Source: CAYMEV01 sp964389675 [NCBI: uncultured Candidatus Sumerlaeota bacterium]
GTDB taxonomy: Bacteria; CAYMEV01
Reading direction: 5' to 3'
Length of the DNA: 37,695 bases
Assembly (NCBI GenBank): GCA_964389675.1
Contig: CAYMEV010000006.1
Location: 109,192 to 146,886, forward strand
Each line of letters begins with the position of its first letter. Position 1 is the first letter of the stretch. This document shows positions 30,160-37,695 of this stretch, one piece after another. A model generated the notes under the pieces. It had not been told where the DNA came from. It was given only the letters and a program-made list of their open reading frames with translations, and did not search any database. Both the position numbers and the translations under genes were made by a program.

Positions 30160-31409
30160 ATCTTCTCCTTATAAACCTTTTTAAGAAGCCGGAAAAAATC
30201 TCTGAAGGATTTTGATACAACATGGTGATTGTCTATCCTTACTCCCTCTTTACTGTTTAAGCCTGCAACTGCAAGGGACATGGCTATCCTGTGATCCCCG
30301 TAGCTGTGAGATACTCCCCCTTGTATAATGCCGCCCTTTATCTCAAGGCACTCCCCCTTTTCTTCTATAGATGCCCCTATATTCCTAAATGCATCTACCA
30401 ATGTCCTTGCCCTGTTCGATTCCTTATGTATAAGCCTTTTTATTCCATGGATTTTTGAAATACCAGTACAGCTTAAGGCAAGGGCTGTTAACGGGGGAAA
30501 AAGGTCCGGGCAGTCGGAAGCATTAAATTCAAATGATCTTAAGACAGATTTCTCTACAGTAATAGCCTCTTCAGACACAGAGACCAGAGCCCCGGCATTC
30601 CTTAAAACATCAAGTATTGCTTTATCTCCCTGTTTGGACTCCATATTGATATTATCCACCCTTACGATTCCTGATACTGCTCCTGCAACCAGAAAAAAGC
30701 TAATTGAAGACCAATCCCCCTCTATTTCCTTTACTCTGAAAACAGGCCTGAATTTCTGATTACCCTTTACCTTAAAATAAGAATAATCCTTCTCATAGTC
30801 AAGAACGATCCCAAATTCCTCCAGTATTGAAACAGTAAGGCTTATATAGGGCCTGCTGTTCAGCTTTTTAACATATATCTCAGAATCATAGGGACAGCAG
30901 GGCAGTGCAATAAGCAGGCCGGTAAGGAACTGGGAAGTAATACTTCCATCTATCATTACAGAGCCCCCCCTGATAGGCCCGCATATCTTAAGGGGCGGAT
31001 AGCCGTTATCGGTCAGAACCTTAGCACCAAGCTTCTTTAATGGTGACTCAATAAAATGCACAGGCCTTTTCAGCAAACTGCCCTTTGCATGCAAAAGATA
31101 GCAATTTGCAAATAATGACACCACAGGGGCAAACATTCTCAGGCACAGACCTGATTCATTGCACTGCAATGAGGTATTGTGCTCAGCGCTCCTGGGATAG
31201 ACCGCTATATCATTATTATCTTTTTCCAGCCTGCAGCCCAGGTCAGCAATAACCTGAACGGCTGTATCAATATCATCGCACCCGGAGCTGTACCTGAGCG
31301 TAAGGGAATAATCACTTAGACAGGATGCTGCCAGATATCTCTGCATGGCACTCTTGGATGATGGCGCAGTGATACGGCCTTCAATATTCCCCGGCTTAAT
31401 ATATATCAT
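30156..31409 (-). CDS. aroA: 3-phosphoshikimate 1-carboxyvinyltransferase (EPSP synthase)
   Basis: Transfers enolpyruvate from PEP to shikimate-3-phosphate, the sixth step of the shikimate pathway; cytoplasmic. It is 417 residues, near the usual 430. Visible motifs are PSSKSAMQRYLAA, NESGLCLRMF (where most have GNSGTTMR), SITSQFLTGLLIALP, KESNRARTL and GDHRIAMSLAVAG. The unusual phosphoshikimate/PEP-loop NESGLCLRM suggests an alternative class of EPSP synthase. GAAGG lies about 8 bases before ATG 31409. It is the first gene of the aroA-aroC pair, with a promoter-like sequence at 31429-31457. Confidence 0.94.
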   Translation of the reverse strand: MIYIKPGNIEGRITAPSSKSAMQRYLAASCLSDYSLTLRYSSGCDDIDTAVQVIADLGCRLEKDNNDIAVYPRSAEHNTSLQCNESGLCLRMFAPVVSLFANCYLLHAKGSLLKRPVHFIESPLKKLGAKVLTDNGYPPLKICGPIRGGSVMIDGSITSQFLTGLLIALPCCPYDSEIYVKKLNSRPYISLTVSILEEFGIVLDYEKDYSYFKVKGNQKFRPVFRVKEIEGDWSSISFFLVAGAVSGIVRVDNINMESKQGDKAILDVLRNAGALVSVSEEAITVEKSVLRSFEFNASDCPDLFPPLTALALSCTGISKIHGIKRLIHKESNRARTLVDAFRNIGASIEEKGECLEIKGGIIQGGVSHSYGDHRIAMSLAVAGLNSKEGVRIDNHHVVSKSFRDFFRLLKKVYKEKI

Positions 31410-31428
31410 AAATTGTCCCTTCAGGCTT

Positions 31429-31457
31429 TTTATCAGTTTTTACCATATAAATTTCAA
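31429..31457 (-). promoter_or_regulatory. Putative promoter of aroA-aroC
   Basis: On the minus strand TTGAAA (31457-31452) and GATAAA (31434-31429) are 17 bases apart. The -10 matches four of six consensus bases. It is 20 bases from ATG 31409, allowing a short leader with the GAAGG site. Confidence 0.45.
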
Positions 31458-31601
31458 GGATTGCGGGTTTAAGCATTATGACTTATTTGTTGATTTTATA
31501 TTATTTTATCATATGCTATGCTTAATACAACAGAAATTTCAGAAACAAGGCTTGATTTTCCCCATCTTTTATAATTGATCAGCATATTACAGGAGATAAA
31601 A

Positions 31602-31886
31602 ATGGACCAAAAAGATTTTGAGAATAATATGATCCTTAGGGACTACCTGGCCCGTGATCGTACATTCCTGGCAAATGAAAGGACAATGCTTGCCTACTTC
31701 AGGACAGCGATAATGGTATTTGCTTCCGGCATTACACTTATTAAGCTGTTCTTCAATGATTTCATCTTAAGGCTGCTGGGCATAATACTTCTTCCGTGTG
31801 CTTTCCTGATTATTTTGCTGGGAATTTACAGATATGTAAAAACAAAGAATAAGATAAATAAAGCCTATCGGGATGTTAGAAAGTAG
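31602..31886 (+). CDS. DUF202 small membrane protein
   Basis: A 94-residue protein with the DUF202 signature ARDRTFLANERTMLAYFRTA and two hydrophobic segments (about 36-53 and 57-77), followed by a basic tail. Proteins of this family are small inner-membrane proteins (YidH-like) with no firmly known function. The frame is open to TTG 31575, but ATG 31602 is chosen because AGGAG lies 6 bases before it. A TATAAT at 31570-31575 may be its -10 element, though no good -35 is visible. It is a single gene between minus-strand aro genes. Confidence 0.88.
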   Translation: MDQKDFENNMILRDYLARDRTFLANERTMLAYFRTAIMVFASGITLIKLFFNDFILRLLGIILLPCAFLIILLGIYRYVKTKNKINKAYRDVRK

Positions 31887-31905
31887 ATGTCTTTGATTTA
31901 TACGG

Positions 31906-33207
31906 TCAGTCTCGGAATGCTATATTCTCAACTATCCTTTCAGAAATGTGGCCGATATCTGTCTCATTCAGCATGAGGAAATCAGCACTTTTTAAATAAG
32001 ATGCCAGCCTTGAAGACAAAAGGTCCTTAAGGCCAGCCACAGGATCTTTTATTTCAAAAAGAGGCCTTGAGCTGTTTTTTATCCTGTTTATAACTGTTTT
32101 CATTAATGACCAGAGGAGAACGATATTGCAGTTTGATCTTATCAGTTCGCTGTTTGCGCTGTTCTGGACAGACCCGCCCCCAAAGCTGTAAACGGTATCA
32201 TTGCTGAAGCTGATATCTGAAATCACACTGGATTCCAGATCCCTGAAGGCTTTCTCCCCTTTTTCACTGAATATTTTCTCAATCTTCATGCCAGAAAGCC
32301 TTTCAATTTCACGGTCTGTATCAAAAACTTCAAGGCCCCTTTTCTCTGCTATGCACTGAGCTGTAAGAGTCTTGCCGGTTCCCATAAATCCTATTATGCC
32401 AAGGGGTTTCTTATCACATAAAGATCCTGCTGGAAAACCTGGATAAGCTTCATCAACCTTTAAGCCAAAAAGAAGCTCAAAGCTCTTTATGAACTGGAAA
32501 TAAAGCCATTTATAGCCTTCAATTATACTGCATCCCATTTTCCGTGCATTATTGACAAGCTGTGATCTATAGTAGTTTGCATCAAAAACAATAAGATCGC
32601 TTCTTAGATACTCCACAGGGACAATGTTTATACCTGAAGGCAGGCAGTTGATCAGGAGGTCTGAACTATCAAGGGCATCTCTCAGGCATTTTAGGCCCAG
32701 CACATTGCATCCGTATAACCTTACCAGGTCCTTTATCTTTTCTGCAGACCTGCATAATATTGTTACATCTCCTGCCCCGGCAGAACAGATGGCATGGCAG
32801 GCTGCCCTGGATGCCCCTCCAGAGCCTATGATAATAACCCTTCTTCTGCTTAATGAAATTCCCTTTAATGATTCAATCACACCCAGATAATCAGTATTAA
32901 ACCCTGTAAGTCGGTTATCCTCAACTTTAACAAGATTGACCGCATTTATCCTGGTTGCGGGTTCATCCAGCCTGTCAAGGAATGGAATGACTGATATCTT
33001 CAGCGGCGCTGTAATATTAAAGCCCTTCAGCCCAAGTTCCTTTACAAAAACCATAATATCCTCCGGCTTTACAGCATCGATCCTGAGATAATCCGCATCC
33101 AGATGATACTTTCTGAAATACCTGCAGAATAATTCAGGGCTCCTTGAGTGCAAAACAGGATGCCCGAATATTCCATATAAATCTCTAATGGGCATTACTC
33201 CTGGCAT
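31906..33207 (-). CDS. aroE-aroK: Shikimate dehydrogenase - shikimate kinase fusion
   Basis: A 433-residue bifunctional shikimate-pathway enzyme. AroE (about 1-265) reduces 3-dehydroshikimate with NADPH: FGHPVLHSRSPELF (shikimate-binding serines), FNITAPLKIS (catalytic Lys), TGFNTDYLG (Asp) and IIGSGGASRAAC (cofactor). AroK (about 268-433) phosphorylates shikimate: Walker A GFMGTGKT, FDTDREIERLSGM, FRDLESSVIS, FGGGSV and SSRPLF. The two consecutive reactions are thus joined in one chain. All expected catalytic segments are present in both halves. ATG 33207 has no ribosome binding site, and a TATTAT box ends 7 bases before it, so the mRNA may be leaderless; the alternative ATG 33195 has a poorly spaced AGGAG. 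Confidence 0.95.
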   Translation of the reverse strand: MPGVMPIRDLYGIFGHPVLHSRSPELFCRYFRKYHLDADYLRIDAVKPEDIMVFVKELGLKGFNITAPLKISVIPFLDRLDEPATRINAVNLVKVEDNRLTGFNTDYLGVIESLKGISLSRRRVIIIGSGGASRAACHAICSAGAGDVTILCRSAEKIKDLVRLYGCNVLGLKCLRDALDSSDLLINCLPSGINIVPVEYLRSDLIVFDANYYRSQLVNNARKMGCSIIEGYKWLYFQFIKSFELLFGLKVDEAYPGFPAGSLCDKKPLGIIGFMGTGKTLTAQCIAEKRGLEVFDTDREIERLSGMKIEKIFSEKGEKAFRDLESSVISDISFSNDTVYSFGGGSVQNSANSELIRSNCNIVLLWSLMKTVINRIKNSSRPLFEIKDPVAGLKDLLSSRLASYLKSADFLMLNETDIGHISERIVENIAFRD

Positions 33208-33327
33208 ATTTAATATAATAAGAGAATTTATAGGAATTGAAAGCTTTTTATAAAATATTGCTTTAATTATTATCCTTATTGATTATATTAGGAGATAATA
33301 ATCAAAACTAAGAACGAGGGTGATAAT

Positions 33328-34305
33328 ATGTTTCTTTATGACAAGGACTGCAGTCTGGATTACCTTTCTGGAAAAAGGATTGCCATGATCGGATATGGCG
33401 CACAGGGGCAGGCACAGGCATGCAACCTCAGGGACTCGGGGCAGGATATTGTGGTTGGCCTTTATGACGGCAGCAGAAGCTGGAAAAAGGCAGAAGACGA
33501 CGGGTTTTCAGTATATCTTACAGGCAGGGCTGTCCAGCTGTCGGATATAATAATGATCATGACAAATGATGAGAAACAGCCTGAAGTTTTTAAAAACGAT
33601 ATAAAGCCATTCTTAAGCAAAGGAAAATATATCGGCTTCTCCCATGGGTTTAATATCCACTTCTCTCAGATCATACCCTCAGATGATTTAAATGTATTCA
33701 TGGTTGCACCGAAGGGGCCTGGTGCAGCTCTTAGAAGCAGATACCTTGCCAGTGGCGGCCTTCCATGCCTTATAGCTGTTTTTCAGGACCCGGGCGGAGA
33801 TACAAGGGAAACAGCACTGGCGTATGCTTCAGCCATTGGAGGAGGAAGGGCAGGAATTATTGAATCCAGTTTCGGGGAGGAAACTGAAACAGACCTTTTC
33901 GGAGAGCAGTCTGTTATCTGCGGTGGGATATCTGAGCTTATATCAGCCGGTTTTGATACCCTTATTGAAGCAGGATATAACCCGTATGTAGCCTATATTG
34001 AATGCCTTTTTGAAACAAAGGCCATTGTTGACCTCATTATTGAAGGCGGAATCTCATATATGAGGCAAAGGATAAGCAATACTGCAGAATTCGGGGATTA
34101 TGTATCAGGAAAGGCAGTGATCTCAGATGATGTCAGGAAGGAGATGAAAAGAATACTCGGGGATATACAGGCAGGGGAGTTTGCCAGGAAATGGAAGGAA
34201 GAAAACCAGTCAGGCCTGGCTTATATGAAAGAGAGAAGGAAGATTCAGGAGGATAGCTTAATAGAACGGATAGGCCATAATTTCAGGAAAAACATAAAGA
34301 CCTGA
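33328..34305 (+). CDS. ilvC: Ketol-acid reductoisomerase
   Basis: Catalyses isomerisation and reduction of acetolactate or acetohydroxybutyrate in valine, leucine and isoleucine synthesis; cytoplasmic. It is 325 residues, the short class I type. The Rossmann motif is GYGAQGQAQACN, then GFSHGFNI, MVAPKGPG, the metal ligands in ETDLFGEQ and AYIECLFETK, and SNTAEFG. The cofactor-specificity loop reads GLYDGSRSWKKA, where NADPH enzymes usually have GLR at the start; the Tyr and Asp may shift preference toward NADH. GAGGGTGATAAT precedes ATG 33328. No other branched-chain gene is present; it stands alone among aromatic amino-acid genes. Confidence 0.95.
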   Translation: MFLYDKDCSLDYLSGKRIAMIGYGAQGQAQACNLRDSGQDIVVGLYDGSRSWKKAEDDGFSVYLTGRAVQLSDIIMIMTNDEKQPEVFKNDIKPFLSKGKYIGFSHGFNIHFSQIIPSDDLNVFMVAPKGPGAALRSRYLASGGLPCLIAVFQDPGGDTRETALAYASAIGGGRAGIIESSFGEETETDLFGEQSVICGGISELISAGFDTLIEAGYNPYVAYIECLFETKAIVDLIIEGGISYMRQRISNTAEFGDYVSGKAVISDDVRKEMKRILGDIQAGEFARKWKEENQSGLAYMKERRKIQEDSLIERIGHNFRKNIKT

Positions 34306-34317
34306 CAGAAAATATAA

Positions 34318-34809
34318 TTAATTATCCTCAATAGTATCAGATTTTTCAGGGCCTTCATCCGGTAAATCATTGTTCTCAGATACCAGAACGGCTAAAACTG
34401 CATCCAGCTGGTATTTCTGCAAAGCAAGGCCTCCAACCCCAAATGCAGTGATAGCAAAGCCCTGTGCATAATCCTTCACCATAAAGGTAAAGAATAATCC
34501 CAGAATTAATGAAAATACAAAACCGCCAATTCCCAGTATAAACCTCAGGTACTGCCATTCCCTGTTTTTTATGATTTTCCTTTTCTCCTTATCGGTCATG
34601 GAGTCAATATCGCCCATGCTTGCAAATGCCATGACAAACCCCATAAAGAGCAAAGCCAGGCTCAGGTCTCTTATTCTGTTCTCCGGAGAGGAAAAAAAGA
34701 AAAACATTATTAGATATACAAGCCCCGCAATTAAGAAAGGATATCCAAGAAAGGATATCAGATGCATTGCCTTCTTTATTCCCATCAATCTCTCTTCTGT
34801 GTTTTTCAT
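34318..34809 (-). CDS. Small membrane protein of unknown function
   Basis: A 163-residue protein that I do not recognise. It has four hydrophobic segments in two pairs (about 14-38, 48-64, 87-110 and 114-130), separated by a charged loop DKEKRKIIKNREW, and a polar acidic tail. GGAGA lies 8 bases before ATG 34809. It is 32 bases downstream of aroB and probably the last gene of that operon, although nothing ties it to aromatic synthesis. Its end is 12 bases from the convergent ilvC end. Confidence 0.75.
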   Translation of the reverse strand: MKNTEERLMGIKKAMHLISFLGYPFLIAGLVYLIMFFFFSSPENRIRDLSLALLFMGFVMAFASMGDIDSMTDKEKRKIIKNREWQYLRFILGIGGFVFSLILGLFFTFMVKDYAQGFAITAFGVGGLALQKYQLDAVLAVLVSENNDLPDEGPEKSDTIEDN

Positions 34810-34841
34810 TACCTGTCTCTCCTTTTATGTAATATTGCTAA

Positions 34842-35885
34842 TCAGAGGCATAAATAGAGCTCTTCAAGCTCTTTCAGCCTTATCTTTTCAAGGGCAGGAC
34901 TTGAGATATCCCTGAGGAAAACAAAATGCATAAATTTATCTTCCTTTTTCTTATCCCGTTCAATGGATCTGATTATTTTCATTTTATCGACAGAAATATC
35001 CGTCTGTATATTATATTTCCCAAACAGTTTTATGATCCTGTCATAGAGCCCGGCATTCATATATCCTTTTTTAACGGACATTTTCAGTGAGATTACCATT
35101 CCCAGCGCTACAGCTTCTCCATGGCTGAGGCCATACTCCATTTCAATTGCATGCCCGAAGGTATGCCCGAAATTGAGAATCCTCCTGATGCCTGTCTCCT
35201 TCTCGTCCTTTTCAACCACATCGATCTTGACAGCTGAGGATCTATCTATAAGGCTTCTAATGGTGTCATCATCCATGCCTTTTATCCCTTCATATTCCTT
35301 TTCCATCAGAGCTAAAAGCTCTGGACTGCCGATCAGACTGTGCTTGATTGACTCAGCGATTCCGCATAAAATTTGCTTTTTATCAAGTGTTCTAAGGTAT
35401 TTTGTATCAAAAAGGATAAATTCCGGCTGGTAGAATGTACCGATATAGTTCTTTTGCCTTTCAAAGTTTACACCGTTTTTCCCTCCTATGCTTGCATCTA
35501 CCTGTGCAAGAAGGGTTGTAGGCACAAAACCGAGCCTAAGGCCTCTCTGGAATGTGGACGCTGCAAAGCCTGCAATATCACATACTATTCCGCCCCCTAT
35601 CCCTATTATATAGCTGAACCTGTCGGCCTGGTAATCCAGAAGCCTGCTGTAAATGGCCTTCACCGTTGCAAGGTTCTTGACATCCTCTCCTGTGCCAATG
35701 ACAATGACCTTAGATGGCCAGTACCTGCTTCTGTATGTACTGGATACATTCTCATCGGTTATCACAATGATATTTCCTGCTTTTATGCTGCTGATATAAT
35801 CCTCAAAAACCCTGCCATATATCAGCTTTGTTTTTTTGGCTGCAAAGCTGATATTCCTGACTTCAGCATCCATTGGCCAGCTCAT
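34842..35885 (-). CDS. aroB: 3-dehydroquinate synthase
   Basis: Cyclises DAHP to 3-dehydroquinate, the second step of the shikimate pathway, with NAD and a divalent metal; cytoplasmic. It is 347 residues, a normal length. The NAD-binding [33 protein letters not shown], metal ligands in [21 protein letters not shown] and [11 protein letters not shown] are all present. ATG 35885 overlaps the stop of the upstream FAD oxidoreductase gene by four bases, with GGAG almost touching the ATG, so translation may depend on re-initiation. A small membrane protein gene follows. Confidence 0.96.
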   Translation of the reverse strand: MSWPMDAEVRNISFAAKKTKLIYGRVFEDYISSIKAGNIIVITDENVSSTYRSRYWPSKVIVIGTGEDVKNLATVKAIYSRLLDYQADRFSYIIGIGGGIVCDIAGFAASTFQRGLRLGFVPTTLLAQVDASIGGKNGVNFERQKNYIGTFYQPEFILFDTKYLRTLDKKQILCGIAESIKHSLIGSPELLALMEKEYEGIKGMDDDTIRSLIDRSSAVKIDVVEKDEKETGIRRILNFGHTFGHAIEMEYGLSHGEAVALGMVISLKMSVKKGYMNAGLYDRIIKLFGKYNIQTDISVDKMKIIRSIERDKKKEDKFMHFVFLRDISSPALEKIRLKELEELYLCL

Positions 35886-37378
35886 TCTCCTTCATGGTAA
35901 TCATTTTCTGTATTTATTTCCCATATATTAGTTTTATCATACCTGTTTTTTATAATATTATCAACAGCTGTCATAGCAGTTAGAGATGAATGGTCTGAGT
36001 TGTTATACCTGTGCATTCCGTTCCTCCCGATAAGATACAGATTCCTGATCCTGCCGGTGAATTCAATTATCTCATTAAACCTGCCGTATGTCCCCAGGTA
36101 TGCCGGATATGCCTTCGGCATCCTTACAACTATGGAATCAGCCAAATCCCCCGGGGAGGCAAATCCCATCACTGCAAGCTCCTCCAAAGCAAACCTGACA
36201 AAATCCTTATCACTCATCCGCCAGTATTCATCACCCTCGTTGACAAAATATTCCATCCCAACAAGCATCTTTTGCGGATCCCTGACCATGCAGGGGCTCC
36301 AGTTATTATAAATCTGCAGTCTCCCGGCCTTGATGTCCCTTTCCTGTATGTAGATCCAGTTATCTTTCAGGGGCCCTCCTTCCTTATCACTGGCATTTAT
36401 GCCGGTTAAAAGGAGCCCTGCTGTCATGAAATCCCTGTATATCAAACCCTGTGATACCTGGATAACAGTTTCCGGAATATTTCCCTCCATGGTATCAATA
36501 AGCTCTCTTACCGGCATGGATGAAAATACATAATCAGCCATAACTTCTTCGACCAAACCGGTTCTTGTGTTTAGGACACTGACACCAGCTATCATGTCAT
36601 CTTTAAGTCTTGTCTGGACAACCCTGCAGTTCTTGATTATACTGCCGCCTTTTCTCTTTATTATCTCAGATACTTCCTCCCAGAATTGCCCCGGGCCGTA
36701 TCTGGGATAGAGAAACCTCTCGATCAGGCTTGTTTCAATCCCCTTCTGCGAAATTGAATTATCCCTGGATTTTGGCCTTATTGCCTGAAGGATTGCCTTT
36801 GTCACTGATAATCCCTTCACCCTCTGGGCACCCCAGTCAGAAGGCAGTTCACTGCAGGGAACCCCCCAGACCTTTTGCGTATAATCCCTGAAAAATACCC
36901 TGTAAAGCTCTTTTCCAAAGCGGTTGATAAAGAAATCCTCCAGGCTTTCCTCATTCCTTACTGGAAATAACCTTGCCTTAAGATAGCTTAGGCCAATCCT
37001 GCCTATCCGCGTTAGCCCAAGCTTTTTGAGGGTATCAAGATCAAGCCTTACAGGGTAATTAAACAATTTTCCTGAGAAAAGGATCCTGGAAAGCCTGTTC
37101 CGTATAAGAAAGCCCTTTTCAATTTTTTCCTGTTTAAACTCACCTGGATTCTCAACAGGGAGTACTTCCCTCCAGAATTCCATTACCCTGTCTGATTTGG
37201 AAAAAAACCTGTGCCCTCCCAGGTCTATCCTGTTGCCGTTGAACTTGACTGTCTGGGATATGCCCCCTGTTGCATCAGTTGCTTCATAAACAACAGGCTT
37301 TATATCTGTCTTTTTCAGCAGTTCATAGGCTGCAGTCAAACCTGCAGGGCCTGCACCGATAATAATGGCTTTTTTCAT
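35882..37378 (-). CDS. FAD/NAD(P)-dependent oxidoreductase (amine-oxidase / UDP-galactopyranose-mutase-like)
   Basis: A 498-residue cytoplasmic flavoprotein. The N-terminus has the dinucleotide motif [15 protein letters not shown] (6-20) with an acidic end in YEATDATGG, then [15 protein letters not shown]. The C-terminal part carries [20 protein letters not shown], the second FAD contact. The family includes protoporphyrinogen-oxidase-like and UDP-galactopyranose-mutase-like enzymes that are often annotated near sugar genes; the substrate cannot be set here. Its four-base overlap with aroB makes it the first gene of an operon with a biosynthetic enzyme. Ribosome binding is weak (GGGTAGAATC before ATG 37378). 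Confidence 0.87.
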   Translation of the reverse strand: MKKAIIIGAGPAGLTAAYELLKKTDIKPVVYEATDATGGISQTVKFNGNRIDLGGHRFFSKSDRVMEFWREVLPVENPGEFKQEKIEKGFLIRNRLSRILFSGKLFNYPVRLDLDTLKKLGLTRIGRIGLSYLKARLFPVRNEESLEDFFINRFGKELYRVFFRDYTQKVWGVPCSELPSDWGAQRVKGLSVTKAILQAIRPKSRDNSISQKGIETSLIERFLYPRYGPGQFWEEVSEIIKRKGGSIIKNCRVVQTRLKDDMIAGVSVLNTRTGLVEEVMADYVFSSMPVRELIDTMEGNIPETVIQVSQGLIYRDFMTAGLLLTGINASDKEGGPLKDNWIYIQERDIKAGRLQIYNNWSPCMVRDPQKMLVGMEYFVNEGDEYWRMSDKDFVRFALEELAVMGFASPGDLADSIVVRMPKAYPAYLGTYGRFNEIIEFTGRIRNLYLIGRNGMHRYNNSDHSSLTAMTAVDNIIKNRYDKTNIWEINTENDYHEGE

Positions 37379-37418
37379 GATTCTACCCGGTATGTTTTTT
37401 CAACAGAACACAGCTAAG

Positions 37419-37447
37419 ATAGTACAGATTTATGATTGGATAGGCAA
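37419..37447 (-). promoter_or_regulatory. Putative promoter of the oxidoreductase-aroB operon
   Basis: On the minus strand TTGCCT (37447-37442) and TACTAT (37424-37419) are exactly 17 bases apart, each matching four of six consensus positions. Transcription would start about 35 bases before ATG 37378. Confidence 0.4.
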
Positions 37448-37695
37448 TAAATTTTAGATGAATGGCAAATTATCAAATAATTCAATTATATTAAAAAAGC
37501 TAATTCTCTCGTGATTCTGGATTATATGATATTAAAATAAGAATAATGTGTCTGGCGACAAATATTCCTACTCACCGTATTGCCTCATTCAAAAATGTTA
37601 CCATAAAAATTAAATTTATAATAGCAATTTTAACATTAATTTTCCTTTTTTAAGTATTGCAGCTCAGACAAGAGTAAACTAAGCTTTTTGCCATT
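37448..37695. other. AT-rich end of the window, no gene seen
   Basis: Together with 37379-37447 this is a 317-base stretch without a supported gene. It is very AT-rich, with no frame of useful length that has a ribosome binding site, no RNA gene and no convincing hairpin. It contains the upstream part of the oxidoreductase promoter region. Confidence 0.6.

Noticed and set aside
34300-34318. Palindrome TAATTAATTA between ilvC and the small membrane protein as a terminator
   Set aside because: Purely AT, five pairs at most with no loop, so not a stable hairpin.

Overview
The window is about 37.7 kb of moderately AT-rich DNA (by eye near 40% GC) with frequent ATA and AGG codons. It is gene-dense, with many short or overlapping gene junctions and no rRNA, tRNA, CRISPR array or complete insertion sequence that I can see. 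A lipoprotein, exported proteins, a methyl-accepting chemotaxis protein, hybrid-cluster protein and two sodium/proton-antiporter-like proteins suggest a motile, Gram-negative, anaerobic or microaerophilic bacterium. The style of the formylglycine-enzyme-like exported protein and of the chemoreceptor tip resembles spirochaetes, but this is only a hint and I do not assign a taxon.

Layout. (1) 1-1411: a 30-bp tandem repeat array with an inverted repeat in each unit, directly before a cation/proton antiporter. (2) 1524-2796: two small exported proteins on the minus strand. (3) 2851-11177: a tightly packed minus-strand operon with a possible 26-codon leader ORF, a threonine-synthase-like PLP enzyme, a DUF1611/DgcN-like P-loop protein, a 773-residue fusion of a MurL-like ATP-pyrophosphatase-type domain with a creatininase-family amidohydrolase, an enolase-superfamily epimerase (DgcA / Ala-Glu epimerase type), a nicotinamidase-like cysteine hydrolase and nicotinate phosphoribosyltransferase. 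A sodium:solute symporter is transcribed divergently, across a region with an 11-bp perfect inverted repeat and a 12-bp palindrome. (4) 12964-16373: a ferritin-like protein, a chemoreceptor and a short-chain dehydrogenase. (5) 16719-23529: hydantoinase/oxoprolinase subunits A and B, translationally coupled to an exported beta-helix plus beta-propeller-like protein, then a lipoprotein. (6) 23778-25879: a PTS EIIA-like / P-II-like two-domain regulator upstream of a CPA2 antiporter. (7) 25991-29158: a MarR regulator with a C-terminal cysteine cluster, hybrid-cluster protein and its ferredoxin partner. (8) 29173-37378: shikimate-pathway genes aroC, aroA, an aroE-aroK fusion and aroB on the minus strand, interspersed with DUF202, ketol-acid reductoisomerase, a small membrane protein and an FAD oxidoreductase.

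The most interesting unit is region 3. Three of its six proteins belong to families linked to the stereochemistry of glutamate: MurL (epimerises the terminal Glu of UDP-MurNAc-L-Ala-L-Glu), DgcN (D-glutamate N-acetyltransferase) and DgcA (N-acetyl-D-glutamate racemase, or the related L-Ala-D/L-Glu epimerase). With an amidohydrolase domain fused to the MurL-like part and a symporter next door, I infer a system that takes up and processes a glutamate-containing compound, probably a peptide or peptidoglycan fragment. The NAD-salvage pair at its end may be a separate function sharing the transcript. The pathway itself is inference; the gene order, overlaps and motifs are read from the sequence.

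Regulation. Several first genes (hyuA, the lipoprotein, possibly aroE-aroK) lack a Shine-Dalgarno sequence and have a promoter-like -10 element only 7-8 bases before the start codon, which suggests leaderless mRNAs in a genome where most other genes have good GGAGG-type sites.
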